Of a DNA stretch of 48,729 nucleotides, positions 27,416 to 35,048 are shown piece after piece. Source of the DNA: Methylibium rhizosphaerae. Its GTDB lineage: Bacteria; Pseudomonadota; Gammaproteobacteria; Burkholderiales; Burkholderiaceae_C. The translations under genes were made by a program, and so were the position numbers. The notes under the pieces were generated by a model. The model was not told where the DNA came from and searched no databases. It saw only the letters and a list, made by a program, of their open reading frames with translations. The stretch lies in the NCBI RefSeq assembly GCF_006386545.1, contig NZ_SWAR01000041.1, positions 1 through 48,729 of the forward strand. Direction: 5' to 3'. How positions within the stretch are numbered: position 1 is the first letter of the stretch; every line of letters begins with the position of its first letter.

Positions 27416-30400
27416 ATGGCCATCACCCTCGCACCTGCCACCAACACCTTGGGGATCACGGCGCCTGTGCTCGGCCCTTGGTTCTCGGTCAACACGGTCA
27501 ACCTGCCCGCCCTCGTCCCAGGCAAGAACCTCGGCTTGACGGTGAACTACACCAGCCCCACGAATTGGTATGCCCCGGCTGCGGGCACGCTCAGCCTGTT
27601 CATCAGCAATGGGGCTAATCCGCCCGCAGCGCTGGACGCCTTGCAAGACAGCACCGGGGCCTGGCCCTTTCCCAACAACCGCATCGTGGCTTACTTCAGG
27701 CTGCTGCCCGAGGTCGAAGCCCGCTTGCATGAGCTGATGGGCCTGGTGCCTGCCGCCAACGCCGCCCCCATTGGTGGTGCATTGCCCAACACCCTGGCCG
27801 CCCCCACGCGCCCGCAGGTACGAAGCTTTGCCATGATCTTGCCCACAGCCGGCCCCAACTTCGTGCCCGGCGACATCTTCCCCTTCTTTGGTGGACAAGC
27901 CAATGTGCCGGGCGACAACGATCAGGAACGCATGGCGGCTTTGGGCATGGCCCTGAACAATGGAGGCAACGTGGTCAACGGACCTGTGCCCATGACCTGG
28001 TTGCGACGCCCTGGCGGTGCGGTGGCTGACCGCGACATCTTGTTGGCCGGACTGAATGGCAATGTGGACCTGTGGGCCTTTGACCGGCGTGGCCGCGCCA
28101 TCGACCCCGGCGCCGTCGCTTGCTGGTGGTCTTGGCTGCTCAACACCGGCGTGGGCGATGACCCGGCCACCGGTGCGGCCGACATCCAATTGCTGGCACC
28201 GGGCATCACGGCCGCTACTTATCCGCAGCAAGGTGGCCAGCCCGTGGTGGTGCAGTTCGTGGCCCAGCAAACCGCACACTTGGTCGATGCACACGAAGGT
28301 CTACTGGGCGCGCCCTTCATCAATGGCCGCTTGCAAAACGGCGGGGCCAATGTCACAAGCAACCTGATCCAGGTCACGGGCAATGGCCCCAATCTGAGCT
28401 TCTCTGCCTTGACCGCACCGGCTGCGCCACCTCCGCCAGACAACCCTCAGGTGGACAACGCCCCTCGCGCACGGATGGCCATACTGCCCGTGGGCAACTA
28501 CGGCACCACCGCCCAACCCTGGCCGGCTGGGCCCGTGCATGCGGGCTTGAACCGCGACTTCATCCGCGTGGCCGTGGTGGAAGAAGAATCGCACTTGACC
28601 GGCGTGACTCGCCGCGATAGCCGCCTGGCCGCAAGCACACCCAACGACCGCAGGCAATCGGCGCAGAACCGACCCAGTACCCGCATCAACGTCAACCGCA
28701 CCAACAACACAGCAGGCGTGCTGCTGGCCAACAGCCAAGCCACAGCCGATGCCTTGCTGGCCTTGCCCAACGGCGCTGCACCGACACGCATGGTGCTGGG
28801 CATCAGTGACATCACTTGGGGTGGTACACCCGCCGCCACCGGTGCTGCGCCCGGTGCGGGCCCTTTGCCCGCCACCTTGGCTGATGCAGGCAATGCCCCA
28901 GCGGCCGCCAATCAATACCGTGTGCAGGCATTGACGGGTGGTGGCGCCGCCACCACGTCACCGCAGACGGTGCTGGTGCAAGTCAACCTGGGTGCAGCCA
29001 ACGCAGGCGCATGGGTGCGGGCTTGGCCATTGGGCTTTGACTTGAGCCAAGGTGAACACTTTCGGTTGACGGGTGGCGCAGGCCGCGCCGACACCAATGG
29101 ACTGGCTCACTTGACCATGGTGTTGCCCAATGGCCTGGTGGCCTCTTTGGGCTTGCTGGGAATGGACATGCTGGTGCTGCTGCCCGGTGCGGGCAACACC
29201 ATCGCGGCCCGTCGCCACTACGCCGACCGGCGCTTTGCCCGCCCCGCCCCTGTGGGCGGCACAGCAGCAGCGGCTGTCGCTGGCAATTGGGTGATCTGTG
29301 AGACCGGAGTCACCGGCAATGGGGGATTGACCAATGCCAGCGTCCCCCCGGGTGGCCACGTGATCCTGCTCACCAACCCACCCACCATCGTCGATCGGAC
29401 CAATGTGGCGGCCATTTCGTGGGATAACAACACGGTCATCAACCGCATGCAAGGCGCCACCGACATCGTGTCGCTGACCAGCCCGGCTTTTGATGCAGCA
29501 CCTGATCGCGCCGATGCGACGGGCATGCCCTTGCCACGCACACCCAGCACAGGTGGCACTGCAGCGGGCGGCTACAACCTGCTGGTGGGCAACCGCTTGC
29601 ACCTGCTCAACCGGGGCGTGCTCAGCGGGGTCACAGCCTCGTCCGTGCCTTATGCCTTGATGGACCGATTGGAAGTGGCCGCAGCCACGCAACCCGCCGC
29701 CGGGCCGTTGGCTGTGATTGGCTCGGCCCCACCCACACCATGGGGCTTATCGCCCACGGCCAATCAGTTCCTGGGCTACTACGGGGTGCCTGCGTCCATG
29801 GAGACCCATGGCACCGGCGTCAACCTGAACGGATCCCCCGCCGTGGCCGTGGCCGAATACCTGCGTGAACGCACGGCGGGCTTGTCCTTCAACTTCATCC
29901 AGGGCTTGGCCGAGCCCTTGCGCTCCATGGCCATCCAAAGCGAATTGGCCGTGGCCGCTGAAGCCGCCAACCCTGTGCTGCCACTGCCCACCGATGGCGG
30001 CGGCGCAGGCCCTGTGGTGGCCGTGTTGCGCACCAACGCCTTGGGCATGGAAGGCATGCCCGGTGTGGCCGAAGGCACCATGGCGAGTGCCAGCTTGTTC
30101 CCCTTCAGCCAAAACGAGTTGGCGCTGGAAGCCTGGCTCAACACCCAGATCCCCATTGCTGGCGGGGCAGGCACACAGTTGCGCAATGCTGCCGGGGCCA
30201 ACATCAATTCGATGACACGCGCTTTGGACCGCCGCCTGTTGTGCTCCGCCTTTGGTGCGCGTGAGATGTTGACGGCCTTGCTGGCCGCCATTGACCGCGC
30301 ACAGGACTTCATCTACATCGAGACGCCCAGCGTCGACGACCTCGTTATCGATTCGGGGGGTGAGAATCTGCGGTGGTGGCAACGCCTGATCACCCGAATG

Positions 30401-31015
30401 AACAACCGCAAAGGCCTGCGCGTGGCCTTGTGCGTGCCAACCAAGCTGGCTTTCGGCACACCACGAATGCTGCAAGACGTGCGCAACCACTGCCTGATGG
30501 ACGCGGTCACAGCCATGCGCAACGCGCATCCCGATCGCTTTGCCTTGTTCTCGCCCGGTGTGGGCGCGGGCCGCGCACTGCGCTTGGCCAGCACCTCCAT
30601 CATCGTGGACGATGCCATTGCCTTCACCGGCACCACGCACCTCACGCGTCGGGGCCTGAGTTGGGATTCGTCTTTGGCCGCCGCCGTGTTTGACGAGCAG
30701 CTCACCGATGGCCGCCCCACCGATGTCCGCGCCTTCCGCCTGCAACTGCTGGCCGACCGCCTAGGCATGCCCGCCACCCGTGTGCCCAACGACCCCGCCG
30801 AGTTGGTCAAGGCCATTCGCGCCCTGGATACGCGCGGCAGCAACAAGTTGTCCGTCAAGCCCATCGAGCGCCCGGCCACTACACCAGCCAATGGCGACAT
30901 CGACATCTGGCACCCCGATGGCAGCAAGTCCGGTTTGAGCCTGACGTCCATTGCCGCATTGTTTGCCAGTGCGGTGGCCTTGACCGATACCAACCATGCC
31001 GTTGTGGATGGCTAA
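27416..31015 (+). CDS. Large protein with degenerate phospholipase-D-like C-terminal domain
   Basis: This 1199-residue protein starts seven bases after the previous stop, so translation is probably coupled. The first 900 residues are Gly/Ala/Asn-rich, beta-type and unrecognised. At about 950-1130 a PLD-like fold appears. One lobe has AIDRAQDFIYIETPSV and GLRVALCVPTKLAFG. The second has LRLASTSIIVDDAIAFTGTT followed by HLTRRGLSWDSSLAAAVFDE. The second lobe matches the HxK-x4-D block and its GS/N-R tail, but His and Lys are Ala and Thr (A-S-T-S-I-I-V-D). The domain is therefore probably not a normal phospholipase or nuclease and may be a scaffold. A short unassigned tail completes the protein. 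No signal peptide is seen. Confidence 0.82.
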   Translation: MAITLAPATNTLGITAPVLGPWFSVNTVNLPALVPGKNLGLTVNYTSPTNWYAPAAGTLSLFISNGANPPAALDALQDSTGAWPFPNNRIVAYFRLLPEVEARLHELMGLVPAANAAPIGGALPNTLAAPTRPQVRSFAMILPTAGPNFVPGDIFPFFGGQANVPGDNDQERMAALGMALNNGGNVVNGPVPMTWLRRPGGAVADRDILLAGLNGNVDLWAFDRRGRAIDPGAVACWWSWLLNTGVGDDPATGAADIQLLAPGITAATYPQQGGQPVVVQFVAQQTAHLVDAHEGLLGAPFINGRLQNGGANVTSNLIQVTGNGPNLSFSALTAPAAPPPPDNPQVDNAPRARMAILPVGNYGTTAQPWPAGPVHAGLNRDFIRVAVVEEESHLTGVTRRDSRLAASTPNDRRQSAQNRPSTRINVNRTNNTAGVLLANSQATADALLALPNGAAPTRMVLGISDITWGGTPAATGAAPGAGPLPATLADAGNAPAAANQYRVQALTGGGAATTSPQTVLVQVNLGAANAGAWVRAWPLGFDLSQGEHFRLTGGAGRADTNGLAHLTMVLPNGLVASLGLLGMDMLVLLPGAGNTIAARRHYADRRFARPAPVGGTAAAAVAGNWVICETGVTGNGGLTNASVPPGGHVILLTNPPTIVDRTNVAAISWDNNTVINRMQGATDIVSLTSPAFDAAPDRADATGMPLPRTPSTGGTAAGGYNLLVGNRLHLLNRGVLSGVTASSVPYALMDRLEVAAATQPAAGPLAVIGSAPPTPWGLSPTANQFLGYYGVPASMETHGTGVNLNGSPAVAVAEYLRERTAGLSFNFIQGLAEPLRSMAIQSELAVAAEAANPVLPLPTDGGGAGPVVAVLRTNALGMEGMPGVAEGTMASASLFPFSQNELALEAWLNTQIPIAGGAGTQLRNAAGANINSMTRALDRRLLCSAFGAREMLTALLAAIDRAQDFIYIETPSVDDLVIDSGGENLRWWQRLITRMNNRKGLRVALCVPTKLAFGTPRMLQDVRNHCLMDAVTAMRNAHPDRFALFSPGVGAGRALRLASTSIIVDDAIAFTGTTHLTRRGLSWDSSLAAAVFDEQLTDGRPTDVRAFRLQLLADRLGMPATRVPNDPAELVKAIRALDTRGSNKLSVKPIERPATTPANGDIDIWHPDGSKSGLSLTSIAALFASAVALTDTNHAVVDG

Positions 31016-31028
31016 CCCCGACCTTCCA

Positions 31029-31364
31029 TCAGCCGCCGAGCGAGTTTGTCCTTGAGCGGACGCGGACTTGGCGTGAGATCCGCGTTCGGCTTTCTGTCGC
31101 CTCAGCACCCCCTTGACCGCACTGGACTACAGCAGCTCGCTCGCTCGCGCCGTCGTTGACTTCGTCGATGAACATGTCGTTTGACCAAGCCAGGCCGATG
31201 GCCTTGTACTTCGCGACGCTCGAGCTCGCGAGCGGCATCCTGCAACGGCTCGAGGTCGTGCCCCCGCACTTGCGCCGATTTCGCCTGGAGCCCGCTGACG
31301 CGGCCGCGCGCGAGTGGGCTCCGGCGACTGCTGGGCGAGAGCGGGTCGGGACACAGACGTTCAT
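31029..31364 (-). CDS. Possible small downstream gene coupled to a secreted protein
   Basis: An ATG at 31364 overlaps the stop of the gene at 31361-31720 (ATGA) and is preceded by AAAGGAA. The frame gives 111 residues. The middle (VAKYKAIGLAWSNDMFIDEV) looks coding, but the first part looks better in another frame (LQAKSAQVRGHDLEPLQDAA). This suggests either a frameshifted remnant or chance. I would not assign a function. If it is not real, 31016-31360 is plain intergenic sequence. Confidence 0.25.
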   Translation of the reverse strand: MNVCVPTRSRPAVAGAHSRAAASAGSRRNRRKCGGTTSSRCRMPLASSSVAKYKAIGLAWSNDMFIDEVNDGASERAAVVQCGQGGAEATESRTRISRQVRVRSRTNSLGG

Positions 31365-31720
31365 TGCTTGATTCCTTTCGGTTGGATCGGCATCGTGGCC
31401 AGTTCGTCGCACCGTGGCCGCGGACCCACGCGGCCCTTGCTGGCGTCATCCAGGCCTCCCAGCTGCACCTCGCATTTCTTCGCGCCTTCAGCGCCTTGCT
31501 CGGCGGCTTTTCCCTTGGTCCTCTTGGGCGGCGGGGTCTGGACCGCAGCGCCCTTGTGAGCCGGCTGCGCCTGCGGGGCCGGGACGATCACCTCCGGGAC
31601 CTTCGGTGCATTCTCCGCCGCGCCCGCCGGTGCGGCGAGCAAGGCCGCGACCAGCGCGACTGCCCTTGGCAGCGCTCGCAGGGATGCGCCGTCGAACGAA
31701 ATGGCTTGCGTTGATTTCAT
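31361..31720 (-). CDS. Small secreted Pro/Ala/Lys-rich hypothetical protein
   Basis: The ATG at 31720 (MKSTQAISFD) follows GAGGAACG and gives a protein of about 119 residues. A signal peptide is clear (ALPRAVALVAALLAAPAGAA). The mature part is low-complexity (VPEVIVPAPQAQPAHKGAAV, then PPPKRTKGKAAEQG) with two cysteines near the end (KKCEVQLGG and RPRCDELA), which may form a disulfide. It is probably periplasmic. It lies about 90 bp downstream of the kinase gene on the same strand, so an operon is possible. I recognise no family. Confidence 0.6.
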   Translation of the reverse strand: MKSTQAISFDGASLRALPRAVALVAALLAAPAGAAENAPKVPEVIVPAPQAQPAHKGAAVQTPPPKRTKGKAAEQGAEGAKKCEVQLGGLDDASKGRVGPRPRCDELATMPIQPKGIKQ

Positions 31721-31812
31721 GCTGTCGTTCCTCGTGGTGGGTGGAATGAGCAAGTCGATGCGTGCTCGCCTGGAATACGAAGCGCCTGTTGCGAAACCGA
31801 CATGGCGGCTGC

Positions 31813-34800
31813 CTATTTCGCCGCGGCGTCGGCGGCCAACAGCCGGGCGCGGGCGGCTGCGACCACCTTGCGGAAATGCGGTGCGGCATCCGGCTCGCCG
31901 CGCAGCGCCTCTTCGGCCGCCGCCAGCTGCTGGCGTGCCAGCGTATGTTGCTTGAGGTCGAGCAGGCAGTGGGCATAGCGGGCGCGTGCGACGGCCAGAC
32001 TGGGGTTGTGCGCATACCCGGCCTGAAGGGACGCGACGGTGCGTTCCAGGTACGATCGCGCCTCGACCGCCCGTCCCAGGCCCAGCAAGGCCCGGCCCAT
32101 CTGCTCGTTCAGCGCGTCGATGCTGCTGCGGAACTGATCCGCTGCAGCTGTCTTGCTAGCCGCGTCATGGTTGGCCGAGATCACCGGCCAGGCGCGGTCG
32201 AAGCGCCCGCGCTCGAGGTCGACCAGCGCCAAGCCGGTGGCCGCGTAGTGCTTGGTGGAGCCATAGGCCTCTTCGCGCCCGTCCTGCGACCGCAGCACGC
32301 GCTGGAACCCGGCCTCCGCGGCGTCGAGCCGCCCGGCCGCGAGGTCGACGCCGGCCAACCGCTCTTCGACGTCGGCGACGTACGGATGCGCTTCCCCGAG
32401 ATCGGCCGCCAGGCGCTGGCGCAGCGCGCCCAGCACGTCCCGCGCTTCGTCGTAGCGGCCGGTGACCTGCAGGTGCCACGCGTGAAAGGTGTCGGCCATG
32501 TTAGAGATTTCGCCGGCGGAGCGCGGCATCGCCAGCGCTTCGCGCAGCACGCGCCCGGCCTCGTCGAAGCGGCCGTCGAACAGCAGTGCCTCGACAACCA
32601 CCATGCGTGCATCGAAAGCCTTGTCCGGGTCGATCTGGTCGGCATGCCGGGCGATAACCTCGCCCGCATGGCGGATCTCGGTCCAGCCTTCGCCGCGCAG
32701 CCAGGACCGCAGGCGCCCTAGCTCCAGCTCGACCAGCGCGGCGCTGATGTGGTCGGGCCCGAGCGCGGCGCGGGTGGCGTCGAGCGCGCTGGCCAGCTCG
32801 GCTTCCGCCAGCACGTGGCGGCGCTGCGCCCACAGGTTGAGCGCGATCGCATAGCGCTCTCGCGCCAGGCGCACGGAGTGCGGGCCCCACAGCGCTTCGC
32901 GGATTTGCATCGCTTGCCGGTACAGCGAATAGCCTTCCTGCGGCCGGTTCTGCGTACCGCGGAGCTCGCCCAGCGCGGCAAGCGCGTCGGCGGCCTCGGC
33001 GCTGCGCGGCGCCTTGCGGATCAGCGCCTGCGCGGCCGGCTCGATGTGGGTGGCTGCGACGGCGAGATCGTAGTCGCGGGCGAACGCCAGTCCGAGGGCC
33101 ACCTGCGCCGACCAGCAGGCGGCGGGCCACTCGCCGCGCTGCGCACGGCACAGCGCCAGGGCTTCCCCGAGCATCGCGCGTGCAGCCTTCGCATCGCCGC
33201 GGCGCGACAGGCTGCCAGCCAGATCGTGCATCGCCTGCACGCGCTCGGCCGCGTCGGCGCCGGCGGACTGCAGCAGCGCCAGGCGCTGGCGCCGCAGCGC
33301 CATCGCTGGCTCGTCCAACGCCAGCTCATGCAGCAGCCGGCTGACGACGCCCTGCAGCTCCGCGCGGATCCTCGGCTGCTCCGTCAGGCCGGTCTGCAGG
33401 TCCTGCGCGCTTTGCTCCAGCAGGCTCTGCACGCTCTGCCGGCGCTTGCGTAGGGAATCGCTCCGCTCAACGCTGTTGTTCTCGAACAGCCCGACGAGGA
33501 ACTCCTTGATGGCGTTCGCCTTTGCCGCTTCGAGGCGGGCCTCGCGCGCCTGCCACAGCGCGCTCCCCAGGCCGACGGCCAGCGCGAGCACCACGGCGCC
33601 GGCCGTGCCCATGGCCACGGCATGGCGATGCAGGAACTTGCCGGTCCGGTACCAGCGGCTGTCCGGCCGGGCCTGCACCGGCTCGCGCCCGAGGTGCCGG
33701 CGAATGTCCTGGGCGAAAGCCTCGACGCTCGAGTAGCGGCGCGCCGCGTCCTTCTGCAGCGCGGTGAGCACGATGAGGTCGAGGTCGCCACGCAGCGCGT
33801 GCCGCATGCGGCGCGGCGTCGACGCATAGGCTCGCGCGTCGACGGCGGCGCGCCACACGTCGCTGGGGCGCATCGGTTCCGCCGACAGGATGGCTTCCTC
33901 CAGCGCCGCCACCGTGCCGCGCGGCAGCCGGTACGGACGCGCACCGGTCAGCAGCTCGAAGAGCACGACACCGAGCGCGTATACGTCGCTGGCGGTGCCC
34001 AGCGGCTGGCCGGAGATCTGCTCTGGCGCCGCGTAGTCCGGCGTGAGCGCGCGTCCGCCGTGGCGCGTCAGCGCGGTCGCTTCGGCGGAGTCGCCGGACA
34101 GGAGCTTGGCGATGCCGAAATCCAGTAGCTTCACGTCGCCGTGTGCATCCACCAGGATGTTGGCCGGCTTCAGGTCGCGATGCAGGACCAGCATCGCGTG
34201 CGCGTGCTGCACCGCCTGCAGCACCTGCGTGAACAGCGCGAGCCGCCGGGCCAGCGGCAGGCGTCGCGTGTCGCAATACCTGGTGATCGGTTCGCCTTCG
34301 ATGTACTCGAGCACGAGGAACGGCAGGCCTTGCGCCGCCGTGCCCACGTCGTAGATGCGGGCGATGTGCCGATGCGCCAGCCCGGCGAGGATGTCCCGCT
34401 CGCGGCGCAGGCGTTCGGCCAGCAGGGCGTGGCCCGGCCCCGCATGGGGAATCTTGAGCGCCACCTGGCGGCGCAGCTGGCCATCGTCACGCTCGGCCAG
34501 CCACACCACGCTCATGCCACCCTGCCCGAGTTCGCGCACGAGGCGGTACGCGCCCACCCGCTGGCCGGCTTGCAAAGCCGCATAGCCCATCCCTGGCTCG
34601 GGCGCGCAAGCGATGACGGGCGGCGCGCCGAGGAAATCGCAGCGCTCGATCTCCTGGCGGTCTGCGAGCAGTTGTGCAAGCGCGGCGCGGATTGGTCGGT
34701 CGGCGTCCAGGGTTTCAAGCCAGCGTGCGCGATCGGCGGCGGCTAGGTCCAGCGCGACCTCCAGTAGCGGCAGCACGCGGACCCAGAGCGCACGCTCGAT

Positions 34801-34836
34801 GCTCGTCTTTCCCGCCGGCGCCGCCGTTTCGGTCAT
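31813..34836 (-). CDS. Transmembrane Ser/Thr protein kinase with TPR region
   Basis: The ATG at 34836 (MTETAAPAGK) has GGGGAGGA upstream; the product is 1007 residues. The kinase domain spans about 97-385. It has the glycine loop LGQGGMSVVW (104-112), the catalytic Lys128 in VALKIP, HRDLKPAN (219-226), DFG (239-241) and APEQ, so it looks active. One transmembrane helix follows at about 406-428 (AVAMGTAGAVVLALAVGLGS). The outer 570 residues are Ala/Leu/Arg-rich helices typical of tetratricopeptide repeats. This places the kinase inside and a binding solenoid in the periplasm. Kinases of this layout are often paired with an ECF sigma factor, as here (39051-39614). The two share a 13-nt upstream element. 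Confidence 0.92.
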   Translation of the reverse strand: MTETAAPAGKTSIERALWVRVLPLLEVALDLAAADRARWLETLDADRPIRAALAQLLADRQEIERCDFLGAPPVIACAPEPGMGYAALQAGQRVGAYRLVRELGQGGMSVVWLAERDDGQLRRQVALKIPHAGPGHALLAERLRRERDILAGLAHRHIARIYDVGTAAQGLPFLVLEYIEGEPITRYCDTRRLPLARRLALFTQVLQAVQHAHAMLVLHRDLKPANILVDAHGDVKLLDFGIAKLLSGDSAEATALTRHGGRALTPDYAAPEQISGQPLGTASDVYALGVVLFELLTGARPYRLPRGTVAALEEAILSAEPMRPSDVWRAAVDARAYASTPRRMRHALRGDLDLIVLTALQKDAARRYSSVEAFAQDIRRHLGREPVQARPDSRWYRTGKFLHRHAVAMGTAGAVVLALAVGLGSALWQAREARLEAAKANAIKEFLVGLFENNSVERSDSLRKRRQSVQSLLEQSAQDLQTGLTEQPRIRAELQGVVSRLLHELALDEPAMALRRQRLALLQSAGADAAERVQAMHDLAGSLSRRGDAKAARAMLGEALALCRAQRGEWPAACWSAQVALGLAFARDYDLAVAATHIEPAAQALIRKAPRSAEAADALAALGELRGTQNRPQEGYSLYRQAMQIREALWGPHSVRLARERYAIALNLWAQRRHVLAEAELASALDATRAALGPDHISAALVELELGRLRSWLRGEGWTEIRHAGEVIARHADQIDPDKAFDARMVVVEALLFDGRFDEAGRVLREALAMPRSAGEISNMADTFHAWHLQVTGRYDEARDVLGALRQRLAADLGEAHPYVADVEERLAGVDLAAGRLDAAEAGFQRVLRSQDGREEAYGSTKHYAATGLALVDLERGRFDRAWPVISANHDAASKTAAADQFRSSIDALNEQMGRALLGLGRAVEARSYLERTVASLQAGYAHNPSLAVARARYAHCLLDLKQHTLARQQLAAAEEALRGEPDAAPHFRKVVAAARARLLAADAAAK

Positions 34837-34878
34837 CGCGTCCTCCCCAGTGCAGGCCGAGGGCCCCGCATTGCGCGT

Positions 34879-34891
34879 GCAAGTATGCATC
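34879..34891 (-). promoter_or_regulatory. 13-nt element shared with the ECF sigma gene
   Basis: On the minus strand GATGCATACTTGC lies 42 nt before the kinase start. The identical 13 bases lie 38 nt before the intact ECF sigma gene (39653-39665). Identity in sequence, orientation and distance suggests a common promoter element or operator, perhaps the target of that sigma factor. Confidence 0.5.
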
Positions 34892-34957
34892 GCGCTCCGC
34901 TGCGGATACGCGATCGCCGCCGCGAAACCGACACGCGGCGCGGCGCGGGATCGATGG

Positions 34958-34967
34958 CCCCCCCCCC
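34958..34967. repeat. C10 homopolymer between divergent kinase and peptidase genes
   Basis: Ten consecutive C residues sit in the 212-bp spacer between the kinase (minus) and the papain-family lipoprotein (plus). Runs of this length are prone to slippage. In this position they could alter promoter geometry for either gene, but no switching has been shown. Confidence 0.6.
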
Positions 34968-35048
34968 GTTCTCGCCGTGTTGGCGGTCCACGCGCCGGGC
35001 GGCCGTATCGGAGGGTGGGGCCGCTGTGGTCCTGCATCGAAGGAGCTC

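Noticed and set aside
31762-32721. Long plus-strand frame opposite the kinase TPR region
   Set aside because: It is antisense to the kinase, whose motifs and codon pattern are unambiguous.
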